19,573 bases of DNA from NCBI GenBank assembly GCA_018648445.1, contig JABGRG010000080.1, forward strand, positions 1-19,573, given 5' to 3'. The notes under the pieces were generated by a model. That model made no database searches and had not been told where the DNA came from. It saw only the letters and a list, made by a program, of their open reading frames with translations. The translations under genes and the position numbers were made by a program. Of the stretch, positions 1 through 8,349 are shown piece after piece. The number at the start of each line of letters is the position of its first letter. Position 1 is the stretch's first letter. Source of the stretch: Rhodospirillales bacterium. Its GTDB lineage: Bacteria > Pseudomonadota > Alphaproteobacteria > Rhodospirillales_A > JACZKS01.

Positions 1-2
1 CC

Positions 3-1376
3 GGTGCCGCCGCTCCGAAACCGTTGGTCGACGCAATTTACCGCCACCGCCAGGAAAAGCGGACGGCTGAAACCCTGTATATCTCTGACTCGTCGATGAA
101 GGGGATTGCGGAACCGGGCTCCGACGATTTAACCAAATTCCATGGGGACAATCCGGATCAGTTTACCGCCCCGGAGTATCGCGAAGTCACGGTGCTGAAT
201 CTGCGGGCGAAAGACCTGGAAGACGAAGTTTCGGTCACGGAAGAGGAAATCGCCGATCTTTACGAGCAGCGCCAGGATGAATTCGACACCCCCGAAATGC
301 GCAAACTTCGCCAGATCATCGTACCCGAGGAAGACAAGGCCAAGGAAATCCACAAACTGATCGCCGAGGGAGGCGATTTTGCGGCCACCGCTATGGAAGA
401 AGCGGGCCTGGACGAAAAAACCATCGATGTCGGTGAAGTCAGCAAGACAATGTTGCTCGCCGAGCTGGCCGAACAGGCATTTTTATTGCCGAAAGAAGGC
501 TTCAGCCAGCCCGTTCAAAGCCCGTTGGGATGGCACATTCTGCGCGTCGACAGCATCACTCCGGCGCACAAGCAGACGGCAAAGCAGGCGAGCGCAATCC
601 TTGGCGCCGACATCCGCCGTGAAAAATCCATCGACGCCTTGTTTGAGTTGGCCAACCGCATTGACGACAGTCTGGGCGGAGGCTCAACCCTGGAAGACGC
701 CGCGCAGGAGCATAATCTTCAGCTCCAGCAAATTGCCGCCGTCGATGGCCGAGGAACGGACACGGCAGGTAAACCGGTCGCCGATCTGCCGCCGGGCGGA
801 AAATTCCTGCGCACGGCGTTTGATACTCCCGAGACCGAAAGCAGCCTCATGACAGAGGCGGATTCCGAAGCTTACTTCGTTCTTCGCGTGGATACCGTCA
901 CGCCCAGCGCCGTTCAACCGCTTGACGAAGTGCGTGCGAAGGTCATCGCCGCCTGGAAGGCCGACCAGCGTGCCGCCAAGGCAAAAGAAACCGCCGAAGC
1001 CGTGGCCGAACGCATTCGCTCCGGCGCGCAGATTGCGGACATCGCTGCCGAAATCGGAGCCGAAGCGGGAACGACGAAACCGTTCACACGCGGCAAAGTC
1101 GATCCCGATTCCGGGCTTTCACCAAAGGTCGTTCAGGATATTTTCAAAGTGAAAGACGGGGACGCCGTGTTGGGACGGCGCGGCCAGGGCTACGTCGTCG
1201 CTCTCCTGACGAATATCGAGAAAGCCAATCCGGGGACTGACTCGCAAGGTGTCAAGGCTGTCGAAGCCGACCTTTCGCGCAGTCTAAGCAACGATATTCA
1301 GGCCCAGTACATGGCGTCGCTGCAGAAACGCTTCCCGGTCGATATCAACCAACGAGCCATCGACGAGCTTTTCTAA
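3..1376 (+). CDS. PpiD/SurA-like peptidyl-prolyl isomerase, 5' end missing
   Basis: This is the C-terminal part of a periplasmic, parvulin-type peptidyl-prolyl cis-trans isomerase that helps fold exported proteins. The reading frame is open from base 3 with no start before it, so the gene begins outside the window; a TTG at 24 lies mid-protein and is not a credible start. After a SurA-N-like helical stretch (YREVTVLNLRAKDL) comes a rotamase core around residues 95-185, with LRQIIVPEED and the typical SPLGWHILRVDSI end. A second, weaker parvulin-like segment follows, with FVLRVDTVTPSAVQPLDEVR. The missing N-terminus would carry the membrane anchor usual for PpiD. Only 22 bp separate its stop from trpE, an arrangement known in many alphaproteobacteria, so the two are probably co-transcribed. 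The family is secure; whether it is PpiD or a SurA-like relative cannot be settled without the N-terminus. Confidence 0.88.
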   Translation, partial: GAAAPKPLVDAIYRHRQEKRTAETLYISDSSMKGIAEPGSDDLTKFHGDNPDQFTAPEYREVTVLNLRAKDLEDEVSVTEEEIADLYEQRQDEFDTPEMRKLRQIIVPEEDKAKEIHKLIAEGGDFAATAMEEAGLDEKTIDVGEVSKTMLLAELAEQAFLLPKEGFSQPVQSPLGWHILRVDSITPAHKQTAKQASAILGADIRREKSIDALFELANRIDDSLGGGSTLEDAAQEHNLQLQQIAAVDGRGTDTAGKPVADLPPGGKFLRTAFDTPETESSLMTEADSEAYFVLRVDTVTPSAVQPLDEVRAKVIAAWKADQRAAKAKETAEAVAERIRSGAQIADIAAEIGAEAGTTKPFTRGKVDPDSGLSPKVVQDIFKVKDGDAVLGRRGQGYVVALLTNIEKANPGTDSQGVKAVEADLSRSLSNDIQAQYMASLQKRFPVDINQRAIDELF

Positions 1377-1398
1377 TACATCGGGCCGGACAATCACC

Positions 1399-2907
1399 AT
1401 GACCCCCTTCCCCGCCTTCGAAACGTTTAAGAGGACTTACGAGGGGGGAACGGCGCAGGTTGTCTGGACGACGCTGGTTGCCGACCTGGAAACACCGGTC
1501 TCGGCGATGCTCAAACTGGCCGAGGGTCGGCCCAACAGCTTCTTGCTTGAATCGGTGGAGGGCGGCGCGGCGCGCGGGCGCTATTCCTTTATCGGGCTCA
1601 AGCCCGATCTGATCTGGCGGTGTTTTGGCGACCGCGCCGAGATCAACCGCCGGGCGCGCTTCGATCCCGACACCTTCGAGCCCTGCACGGTTGGCGCGAT
1701 CAACAGTTTGCGGGATATAGCCAAAGAATCGCGCATCGATTTGCCCGAAGACCTGCCGCCCATGGCGGCTGGTCTGGTCGGTTACATGTCTTACGACATG
1801 GTGCGGCTGGTCGAACATCTTCCCGACCAAAACCCCGATGTTCTGTGCACGCCCGACGGCATTTTTCTGCGCCCGACAGTCATCGCCATTTTCGATAACA
1901 TCGAAGATGTGGTGACCGTGGTTACGCCGGTGCGTCCGACCGCCGAAACCAGCGCGGAAGCGGCCTTCGACCAGGCACGCGAACGATTGGCGGATGTCGT
2001 TTCCGATTTTGGCCGGGGCCTTCCCTATCGCCGGGAAGCGGGTGCCGATATCGGCGAACTTCCGCAGCCCGGGTCAAACGTGACGGCTGCGCAGTTCCAC
2101 GCAATGGTCGAAAAAGGCAAGGAATACATCCTGGCTGGCGATATCTTCCAGGTGGTCCTTTCGCAGCGCTTCGAACTGCCGTTCGAACTGCCGCCATTCG
2201 CGCTTTATCGCTCGTTGCGGCGTCTGAATCCGTCGCCGTTCCTTTATTTTCTGGATTTTGGCAATTTTTCGGTGGTTGGTTCCAGCCCGGAAATCCTGGT
2301 CCGCGTGCGCGAGGGCAAGGTGACGATCCGTCCCATTGCCGGAACCCGGCCGCGCGGCAAGGACCGCGAGGAAGACAAAGCCCTGGCCGAGGATTTGCTG
2401 CAGGACCCGAAAGAATTGGCCGAGCACCTGATGCTGCTTGACTTGGGACGAAACGACGTTGGCCGGGTGGCGGAAATCGGCTCCGTGCGGGTCACCGAAC
2501 AAATGGTTGTCGAACGCTATTCCCACGTCATGCACATTGTTTCCAATGTGGAAGGGAAACTCGATCCAGATTTGGACGCAATGGACGCGCTTTTCGCCGG
2601 TTTCCCGGCAGGCACGGTGTCCGGAGCGCCCAAGGTGCGCGCAATGGAAATTATCGACGAACTGGAACCGGATCGGCGAAGCGTCTACGCCGGTTGCATC
2701 GGGTATTTCGGAGCGGACGGCGAGATGGATACCTGCATCGCGCTCAGAACGGCGGTCGTCAAAGACGCCAAGATGTACGTTCAGGCCGGTGGCGGTATCG
2801 TCGCCGACAGCGACCCCGAAGCCGAATTCCAGGAGAGTTGCAACAAGGCAAGGGCCTTGTTGAGAGCGGCCGAAGAGGCTGTTCGCTTTTCCGCGAAAAC
2901 CGGATAA
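1399..2907 (+). CDS. trpE: Anthranilate synthase component I
   Basis: TrpE converts chorismate and ammonia (or glutamine, with TrpG) to anthranilate, the first committed step of tryptophan synthesis in the cytoplasm. At 502 residues it has the usual length. The N-terminal half has LLES at residues 49-52, the motif that in characterised TrpE proteins carries the serine used for tryptophan feedback binding, so the enzyme is probably feedback-inhibited. The chorismate-binding half has PIAGTRPRG, LDLGRNDVGRV, GTVSGAPKVRAMEII and GCIGYFGADGEMDTCIALRT, all hallmarks of active enzymes. The protein ends soon after the chorismate domain, so TrpG is not fused. The 22-bp gap to the upstream isomerase gene leaves no room for a trp leader peptide or attenuator. 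TrpG, trpD and trpC do not follow here, which is unusual. Confidence 0.97.
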   Translation: MTPFPAFETFKRTYEGGTAQVVWTTLVADLETPVSAMLKLAEGRPNSFLLESVEGGAARGRYSFIGLKPDLIWRCFGDRAEINRRARFDPDTFEPCTVGAINSLRDIAKESRIDLPEDLPPMAAGLVGYMSYDMVRLVEHLPDQNPDVLCTPDGIFLRPTVIAIFDNIEDVVTVVTPVRPTAETSAEAAFDQARERLADVVSDFGRGLPYRREAGADIGELPQPGSNVTAAQFHAMVEKGKEYILAGDIFQVVLSQRFELPFELPPFALYRSLRRLNPSPFLYFLDFGNFSVVGSSPEILVRVREGKVTIRPIAGTRPRGKDREEDKALAEDLLQDPKELAEHLMLLDLGRNDVGRVAEIGSVRVTEQMVVERYSHVMHIVSNVEGKLDPDLDAMDALFAGFPAGTVSGAPKVRAMEIIDELEPDRRSVYAGCIGYFGADGEMDTCIALRTAVVKDAKMYVQAGGGIVADSDPEAEFQESCNKARALLRAAEEAVRFSAKTG

Positions 2908-3008
2908 CTCCTCTCCTTTTCGCAACCACAACTCGGCTCAATTCCACTACTTCCCGCACTTAGGGAAATCCCCAACTCCAAATAATGGCATTCTGGTGCT
3001 AAGTTGAC

Positions 3009-3055
3009 TGCGTGCACAGCCCCGGGAATGGCTGTGCCGCATGGCTTTTTTCTTC
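3009..3055 (+). terminator. Intrinsic terminator candidate after trpE
   Basis: The arms GCACAGCC (3014-3021) and GGCTGTGC (3030-3037) pair perfectly around an 8-base loop. With one bulged T at 3013, TGCG (3009-3012) also pairs with CGCA (3038-3041), giving a stem of about 12 bp. Six T residues start at 3046, followed by CTTC. It lies about 100 bp after the trpE stop and before the next gene, so it would end the isomerase-trpE transcript. The four bases between stem and T-tract make it less than perfect. Confidence 0.6.
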
Positions 3056-3123
3056 ATACGGCTGTATTTTGAGCTGAAGCACCAAGTAGGATTTCAAATA
3101 CACGGAACTTGGCCGGAACTAAA

Positions 3124-4020
3124 ATGACCCATCTGAATTTCGACACCGTTCACGCGCTTGTCGCCGATCCCGATCCGCGGGCCGCCGCTCAAATGGAGGC
3201 GGAGTTGAGGGAAATCGGCGTCATAAATATTCGAACGATTGATTCCCTGGAGGCCGTCCGTAGCGCGTTGCGTGAAAATTTCTTTGACCTGTTCATTGCG
3301 GCTGCGGAGTGGTCCGAAGGTAACTTGGGTGAAATGATCAACGCCGTTCGTCATGGAGAAATGGGACCGAACCCATATCTCTTCATTTTGGTTACGGATG
3401 AAGACGTTGGGTCTATTTCCGCGCGACGTGCGTCTCGCAACGGCGCTGAAGCCCTTCTGCCGACTCCGGTCAATGCGGCGACGCTGGGTGACACGTTAAG
3501 AAAGGCCTGTCAGGCCCGCGGGCTGTTCGTTGCGACCAGCGATTACGTCGGCCCCGACCGCCGTGCGGCGGGCCATGGCGAATCTCTGATTCCCTTGCTC
3601 GAAGTTCCCAATTCTCTACGCGAGCGGGCGGAAGGGCCGTTCAACGACGAAAAACTGGCTGTTGACGTTTTCGAAATGATGACCCGCATCAACCACGAGA
3701 AACTGGACCGACACAGCGCTCTTGTCGTGCTGCTGACCAACCGCGTCGGTCCCGACCTGTTGGTAGGCGGTGTCGATGAAGGCGTGCGCGTGTTTTTTGA
3801 ACAGATCACATGGCTCGCCGAAGATGCGATCAGGCGTTTGGGTGCTCCCCCCGGGGACCCGTCCATCAAAGCCTGCAACGCGCTGATCGGAAAGATCGCA
3901 GAATTGGACGGTATGCGCGGCACGCCGTCAAACTCGGAAGTGAACGAATTGATTCAACTCGCCTACGACGTAAAGGCGCAGATTGCGCCTGATATTGAGA
4001 ATTACGCGCCACGGTACTGA
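3124..4020 (+). CDS. Degenerate response-regulator receiver protein next to the stator genes
   Basis: This 298-residue protein starts at ATG 3124 (MTHLNFDTVHALVADPDP); a TTG at 3109 is in frame but less likely. Residues 8-130 read as a CheY-like receiver: the acidic pocket survives in part (VADPDP, D15/D17), as does the conserved threonine (T91 in LVTDED). The phospho-acceptor position is alanine (DLFIAAAEW, A60) and the conserved lysine before proline is threonine (LLPTPV, T114). The tail YVGPDRR (141-147) matches the FFGPDRR end of a receiver family common in alphaproteobacteria. A further 150 helix-rich residues follow that I do not recognise. Loss of both the aspartate and the lysine argues against phosphorylation; a binding or scaffold role is inference. 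The stator gene motA starts 55 bp downstream, so a part in flagellar motor control is plausible but unproven. Confidence 0.8.
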   Translation: MTHLNFDTVHALVADPDPRAAAQMEAELREIGVINIRTIDSLEAVRSALRENFFDLFIAAAEWSEGNLGEMINAVRHGEMGPNPYLFILVTDEDVGSISARRASRNGAEALLPTPVNAATLGDTLRKACQARGLFVATSDYVGPDRRAAGHGESLIPLLEVPNSLRERAEGPFNDEKLAVDVFEMMTRINHEKLDRHSALVVLLTNRVGPDLLVGGVDEGVRVFFEQITWLAEDAIRRLGAPPGDPSIKACNALIGKIAELDGMRGTPSNSEVNELIQLAYDVKAQIAPDIENYAPRY

Positions 4021-4075
4021 GTTGCTGTAAGCCGCGCGTTCATTCGCGCGTTATCAAACGAGCTGGAGAGCGTTC

Positions 4076-4879
4076 GTGGACATAACCACCATTCTAGGAC
4101 TGATTATCGGCATTATCGTTGTGATGCTGGCCATCATGACGGGGTCGGATCTTTCGATCTTTTTGAATCTGCCCGGAATTCTCATTGTGCTGGGCGGAAC
4201 CTTCGCGGCCACACTGATCAAGTTCCAGCTCCACAACGTATTTGTCGCTTTCACCGTTGGTATCCGCGCCGCTTTCATCAATGAAATCGATGACCCGCGC
4301 CAGCTTATCAATCAGGCCGTCCGCCTGACCAAGGTTGCGCGCAAACATGGCCTCGTCCGCCTTGAAAAGATCAAGGTCGGGAACACCTTCTTTCGCAAGG
4401 GCCTTCAACTCTGCGCCGACGGACGCGAAATCGAATTCATCCATAAAATGCTGACCCGGGAAATGGAAATGGCGATGCAACGCCAGGAAATCGGCGCCCT
4501 GGTGTTTCAATCCATTGGTGATTCGGCGCCCGCGTTCGGTATGTTCGGAACGTTGGTCGGGCTGGTCCAGATGTTGAGCCAGATGGACGATCCCACACAA
4601 ATCGGCAAAGCCATGGCCGTCGCCCTCTTGACCACCCTTTACGGCGTTCTGATCGCCAATCTGATTGCCTTGCCGCTTTCCGACAAATTAAAGATGAAAA
4701 CGGAACTGGAGCGTGAAAACCGCCGCCTCATCATGGAGAGCATTTCGCAGATCCACGCCCGAACCAACCCCACCGCCGTCATCGAAATGCTGGAGGCGTA
4801 TCTGCCCGAAAAGCAGCGTCAGGGTGAAGCCAAACGCGAAACGTCCATGAGCCGACGGGTAACGGACAAAAAGCCATGA
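4076..4879 (+). CDS. motA: Flagellar stator subunit MotA/PomA
   Basis: This inner-membrane protein forms, with MotB/PomB, the ion channel that drives flagellar rotation. The GTG start at 4076 has GGAG seven to ten bases upstream. The 267 residues begin DITTILGLIIGIIVVMLAIM and include ILIVLGGTFAATLIKF, giving two N-terminal membrane helices. A cytoplasmic loop with the charged segment LTREMEMAMQRQE follows. The last two helices contain SAPAFGMFGTLVGLVQML, with the conserved proline, and MAVALLTTLYGVLIANLIAL. The sequence resembles Vibrio PomA (sodium-driven) more than E. coli MotA (proton-driven), which would normally be about 295 residues. The stop overlaps the motB start as ATGA, so translation is coupled. 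It is probably co-transcribed with the degenerate receiver gene upstream. Confidence 0.93.
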   Translation: MDITTILGLIIGIIVVMLAIMTGSDLSIFLNLPGILIVLGGTFAATLIKFQLHNVFVAFTVGIRAAFINEIDDPRQLINQAVRLTKVARKHGLVRLEKIKVGNTFFRKGLQLCADGREIEFIHKMLTREMEMAMQRQEIGALVFQSIGDSAPAFGMFGTLVGLVQMLSQMDDPTQIGKAMAVALLTTLYGVLIANLIALPLSDKLKMKTELERENRRLIMESISQIHARTNPTAVIEMLEAYLPEKQRQGEAKRETSMSRRVTDKKP

Positions 4880-5583
4880 GCGAGCGGCCAAAACTGCGTC
4901 AGGATACGCCGCGTTGGATGGTCACCTACGCGGATTTGATGGCGTTGTTGTTGTGCCTGTTCGTTCTGCTCTTATCGTTTTCCGAGGTCGATAGCGAGAG
5001 CTTCAGAAAAAACGCGGGTCCCATAAACGAGGCGTTTGGAATCCTCAAGAAAACCCCCGAAACTCCTTCGCCGCAGCAAGTCACGGCGTTGATACCCAAT
5101 ATTCGCCCCATCCAGCAGGAGCGGGTCCGAGATGTGGACCGTATCCTGGATCTGCTTGAAGAAACCCTGGTTGTAGAAATCGCCGAAAAGATTATCAATC
5201 TGGATGTTACGGACAACTATGTGGTCATTCGCTTTCCGGGAAGGGTCGCTTTTCCGTCCGGCACCGCCCGCATTGCTGGTGATTTCACGCCGACACTGGA
5301 AAAAATCGGCCGTGTACTGGCCCAGACCGAGGGTGAAATCCTTGTCGCAGGACACACCGACAGCACGCCGATTTCCACCTCTCAATTTCGCTCCAACTGG
5401 GATCTTTCGACGGCCCGCGCGGTTTCGGTCGTTCATCAGGTTCTTGCCGACGGAATTATTGATCCGTCACGTCTGACGGCGCAAGGCTTCGCCGATACCC
5501 GGTCGCTGGCACCGAATGATACGACCGAGAATCGCAGCCTGAACCGGCGCGTCGAAATATCGGTCGAAATTCCGACCTTCTGA
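4876..5583 (+). CDS. motB: Flagellar stator subunit MotB/PomB
   Basis: This is the peptidoglycan-anchored stator partner of MotA, 235 residues long. A short cytoplasmic N-terminus leads into one membrane helix, TPRWMVTYADLMALLLC. Asp20 in TYADL is the ion-binding aspartate of the family. The helix continues LFVLLLSFSEVD, close to Vibrio PomB and unlike the E. coli MotB helix, so sodium coupling is the better guess. A plug/linker region follows. The C-terminal OmpA-like domain (about residues 110-235) has AGHTDSTPIS, SNWDLSTARAVSVV and NRRVEISVE, the peptidoglycan-binding signature. The ATG at 4876 overlaps the motA stop by four bases. The gene ends three bases before the convergent acetyltransferase gene. 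Confidence 0.93.
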   Translation: MSERPKLRQDTPRWMVTYADLMALLLCLFVLLLSFSEVDSESFRKNAGPINEAFGILKKTPETPSPQQVTALIPNIRPIQQERVRDVDRILDLLEETLVVEIAEKIINLDVTDNYVVIRFPGRVAFPSGTARIAGDFTPTLEKIGRVLAQTEGEILVAGHTDSTPISTSQFRSNWDLSTARAVSVVHQVLADGIIDPSRLTAQGFADTRSLAPNDTTENRSLNRRVEISVEIPTF

Positions 5584-5586
5584 GCG

Positions 5587-6084
5587 TTATTGCGCCGCCC
5601 ACCACCGCTCGTCCGCCAGGACCACGGACGTTTCCACCTGACGGGCGGGAATATTCCAGTAGGTTTCCAGCAGGCGTTTTTTGGTTAAGGGATCGACCAT
5701 CCTGAAGCCGTTCTTTTCATAAAACCGCACCGCCCATTCAGCCGCCGCCCAGGTTCCGATCAAGGTCGGTTTGGTGGTCTTTTCGTAAAGGGCCTTGACC
5801 AACGCGCCCCCTATTCCACTGCGTCTCTGGCTTGTGCGAACGTAGGCATGACGAACCAGATAAACATCGCCCATATCCTGCAGGCCCATAACCCCGATCA
5901 GACGCCCTTCGGCTTCCACTCCCCAGAATACGACGCCGTGATCAATTTCATGGCGAAGTTCGTCCTCCGGCATGTAGGGGTCGTTCCACCGGTCGGCGGG
6001 GATGATACCGCGATAGGCCTCGGCCGCGTCGTTGACGATTTCGAGGATTTCGTCGAAATCGGCTGCGTCACATTTTCTAATCAT
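5587..6084 (-). CDS. GNAT-family N-acetyltransferase
   Basis: This 165-residue cytoplasmic protein belongs to the GCN5-related acetyltransferases, which move an acetyl group from acetyl-CoA to an amine. The acetyl-CoA pyrophosphate loop is visible as QRRSGIGGAL, following the beta strand YLVRHAYVRTS. The late segment WAVRFYEKNGFRMV is the usual end of the fold. The N-terminus, MIRKCDAADFDEILEIVNDA, is typical of single-domain members. The substrate cannot be read from the sequence. Its ATG overlaps the galM stop by four bases (ATGA), so it is translated with galM and is the last gene of the long minus-strand run that begins at copZ. Confidence 0.88.
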   Translation of the reverse strand: MIRKCDAADFDEILEIVNDAAEAYRGIIPADRWNDPYMPEDELRHEIDHGVVFWGVEAEGRLIGVMGLQDMGDVYLVRHAYVRTSQRRSGIGGALVKALYEKTTKPTLIGTWAAAEWAVRFYEKNGFRMVDPLTKKRLLETYWNIPARQVETSVVLADERWWAAQ

Positions 6085-7139
6085 TTGGCCGAAAACTTGT
6101 AGAGCGTGCGGTGCGAATACGTCTCTCCGGGGCGCAAAACAACCGACGGGAATTGCGGATTATTGGGAGAATCCGGATAGTGCTGGGTTTCCAGGCAGAA
6201 ACCGGCGCTGGGTCCGTACTTGACCCCGCCCTTGCCGCTAAGCGAGCCGTCCAGCTTAAAGGCCGTGTACAACTGCACGCCCGGCGCGTTGGTACACACT
6301 TCCATTTCACGGCCCGATGAAGGATCGCGCGCCACGGCAGCCGTGCGCAGCTCGCCAGCCTTGCCGTTTACCACGAAATTCATGTCATAGCCGCCCACAC
6401 CTTCGGGCAAAATGGGGACATCGCGAGCGATCGCTTTGGCCTCGCGAAAATCATAAGCCGTGCCAGCCACCGCCGCGACCTCGCCGGTGGGGATATCGGC
6501 TTCGTCCGTGGGCGTATAGGCGTCGGCCTCCAGGCGCATCGTGTGATCCAGAATATCGCCCGATCCCGCGCCCGCCAGATTCCAGTAGGAATGGTTGACC
6601 AGATTGATGACGGTCGGCTTGTCGGTCGTTGCCGTAAATTCCAGTTCAAGTGCGTTGTCCTCGCCCAATCGGTAGACGGCTTCAACCGTAAGAGCGCCCG
6701 GATATCCTTCCTCCATGTCGCCTGAGACGTAACGCAGGATCAATTCCGGTCCATCCGCCGTTTCGCGCGTCTCGGCGTCCCATACCTTTTTATCGAAGCC
6801 CACCGTTCCGCCGTGCAAATGATTGACGAAAGCGGGGCCTTGGTTGGCGGCAAGGCGGTATTCAACACCGTCCAACTCGAAGCGCGCACCGGAAATACGA
6901 TTGCCGTACCGACCGACCAGCGCGCCGAAAAACGGATGCTTGTCCAGATAGGGTTGCAGAGTATCGAACCCCAATACGACGTCGGCGTTTGCGCCGCCCG
7001 CGTCAGGAATGTGCATTTCTGTCAGGATTCCGCCGTAGTCGGTGATTTTCGCGACAAGACCACCGGAATTGGTCAGTGTATAGAGCGAGACCTCGCGGCC
7101 ATCCAATTCGCCAAATCTCGTTTTTTCAATTCCCGACAT
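6081..7139 (-). CDS. galM: Aldose 1-epimerase (mutarotase)
   Basis: This enzyme interconverts the alpha and beta anomers of sugars such as galactose or glucose. I place the start at ATG 7139 (MSGIEKTRFGELDGREV), giving 352 residues, normal for GalM; GGGGATGAG lies just upstream as ribosome binding site. A longer in-frame form beginning at 7307 would overlap the previous gene by more than 160 bp and adds an N-terminus unlike the family. The catalytic histidines are seen in FVNHLHGG (H107) and VNHSYWNLAG (H183), and the catalytic glutamate in FCLETQHYPDSPNNPQFPS. GRYGNRI is also typical. The start is four bases after the stop of the deacetylase gene. The other Leloir genes are not here, so the physiological sugar is unknown; a role in envelope sugar metabolism is only suggested by the neighbour. 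Confidence 0.93.
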   Translation of the reverse strand: MSGIEKTRFGELDGREVSLYTLTNSGGLVAKITDYGGILTEMHIPDAGGANADVVLGFDTLQPYLDKHPFFGALVGRYGNRISGARFELDGVEYRLAANQGPAFVNHLHGGTVGFDKKVWDAETRETADGPELILRYVSGDMEEGYPGALTVEAVYRLGEDNALELEFTATTDKPTVINLVNHSYWNLAGAGSGDILDHTMRLEADAYTPTDEADIPTGEVAAVAGTAYDFREAKAIARDVPILPEGVGGYDMNFVVNGKAGELRTAAVARDPSSGREMEVCTNAPGVQLYTAFKLDGSLSGKGGVKYGPSAGFCLETQHYPDSPNNPQFPSVVLRPGETYSHRTLYKFSAK

Positions 7140-7143
7140 TTTC

Positions 7144-8334
7144 TCATCCCCGATTATTTTCAATTGAACGCACAATGGCGCTAAGCGGCACCAGAACCAA
7201 CCCCCTGGCTTCAAGTTTTTCGATCCATTTGGGCAGCGCCGCAAGGGTAGCATCGCGCGGATGGCCAATAGCGATTGCAGCCCCGGACCGCTTGGCCACC
7301 CGTTCAACTTCGGCTAGGCGCGCATTCACCGCCTTTACCTCGTTGACGTTATCTAGAAACACGTTGCGCTCGACCACCGGCACCCCGGCCGCTCGCCCAA
7401 TGACTGCGCCCACGGACTTCGGCGTGGTGCGCGAATCGAGAAAAAGGAGCCCCCTCTCCTTCAATTCGTCCATCACCACCGCCATTCCCGCGCGATTCTC
7501 CGTGAAACGGCTTCCCATGTGATTGTTGATGCCGATTACGCCGGGCAGGCGATCCAGCCCCCACACCAAACGCCGCCGGATTTCGTTCGGCGGATCGGTG
7601 GCCAACAACACATTGGGGCCGGGATCGACCGATTTGCTGCCCGGTTCCATGCTCACATGCAGCATCAACTCGTGCCCGGACGCGCGGATATCGCGGGTCT
7701 GGAGGGCCAGATCGTCGGCATAGGCCAGGAACGAAAGGGTTAGAGGCCCCGGCAGTTTCACAGCCTTGGCCGTTCGTTTGCGGTCCATTCCCATATCGTC
7801 GATGACGATGGCGATCATCGGGCGTCCGTCGGTTTCGGGCATGGCCAGGGCGAATTGTTCCCACGCCGGTCGTGGCGTTACCTGATCCGTAACCTGAGCA
7901 GGGGGCGCAGCCGGCGCAACAGGTGTCGCTGGGACCGGTGGGATTGGCGCAGGCGCCTGGGATGGTGGCGAATCATAGGTTTCCTGGGGCAAGGCCTCTT
8001 CATAGGCCCGTGGGCGGTCCGATAAGGGCTGGCCATTGGTGTCCGGGAGAATAGGTGCGCTCGGCCCCTCAACCAATTCCGGTGGCGGCGTTTGGCTCTT
8101 GTACCAGGGTTCGCGCTTTTCCGCCTTGGGTATCGGCTGCACCACATCGCTTTGGCCCGGCGTCGGCTTGTTCGTCCAGTCAAGCGCCACGGCCACCGCA
8201 TAACCCAATCCCAGCGCGGCCACGGCGGCCAGCGCTAAAACCACCTGCCGCGTCGGATTGAGCGTTCGATGCGTCGGCCTCGGCGATTGCCGATCATCGC
8301 GTCTTGTTCTTTTTGGTCGCCTTACCATCGCCAT
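7144..8334 (-). CDS. Divergent polysaccharide deacetylase (YibQ family)
   Basis: The 396-residue protein starts with a basic cytoplasmic segment, has one membrane helix at about residues 30-51 (VVLALAAVAALGLGYAVAVA), then a proline-rich linker to about residue 155. The C-terminal domain belongs to the divergent polysaccharide deacetylase family (Pfam Polysacc_deac_2, E. coli YibQ): IAIVIDDMG at about 175-182, LHVSMEPGS, GINNHMGSRFTEN, FLDSRTTPKS and ERNVFLDNV. It probably acts on the periplasmic side, on an unknown glycan substrate. ATG 8334 is followed two codons later by a second ATG (8328), and either could be used. The start is 15 bp after the copA stop with only a weak ribosome binding site. 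In many proteobacteria this family sits next to ctpA or gpmI, so the place behind copA is uncommon. Confidence 0.9.
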   Translation of the reverse strand: MAMVRRPKRTRRDDRQSPRPTHRTLNPTRQVVLALAAVAALGLGYAVAVALDWTNKPTPGQSDVVQPIPKAEKREPWYKSQTPPPELVEGPSAPILPDTNGQPLSDRPRAYEEALPQETYDSPPSQAPAPIPPVPATPVAPAAPPAQVTDQVTPRPAWEQFALAMPETDGRPMIAIVIDDMGMDRKRTAKAVKLPGPLTLSFLAYADDLALQTRDIRASGHELMLHVSMEPGSKSVDPGPNVLLATDPPNEIRRRLVWGLDRLPGVIGINNHMGSRFTENRAGMAVVMDELKERGLLFLDSRTTPKSVGAVIGRAAGVPVVERNVFLDNVNEVKAVNARLAEVERVAKRSGAAIAIGHPRDATLAALPKWIEKLEARGLVLVPLSAIVRSIENNRG

Positions 8335-8349
8335 TGCCTAGCAGCGGGT

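Noticed and set aside
2074..2931. A 285-codon open frame on the minus strand opposite trpE
   Set aside because: It is a shadow of trpE with no recognisable domain and no ribosome binding site.
2986..3000. A TGGCA...TGCT sequence resembling a sigma54 promoter for the receiver/motAB unit
   Set aside because: The spacing between the GG and GC elements is nine bases instead of ten, and the terminator hairpin lies just downstream. I saw no sigma28 promoter either.
4033..4050. A CGCGCG-TTCATT-CGCGCG hairpin between the receiver gene and motA
   Set aside because: The stem has only six pairs, no T-tract follows, and the motA ribosome binding site comes soon after. It is too weak to call a terminator or operator.
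7140..7307. An N-terminal extension of galM starting at 7307
   Set aside because: It would overlap the deacetylase gene by more than 160 bp and adds residues foreign to the family. ATG 7139 has a good ribosome binding site and family-like start.
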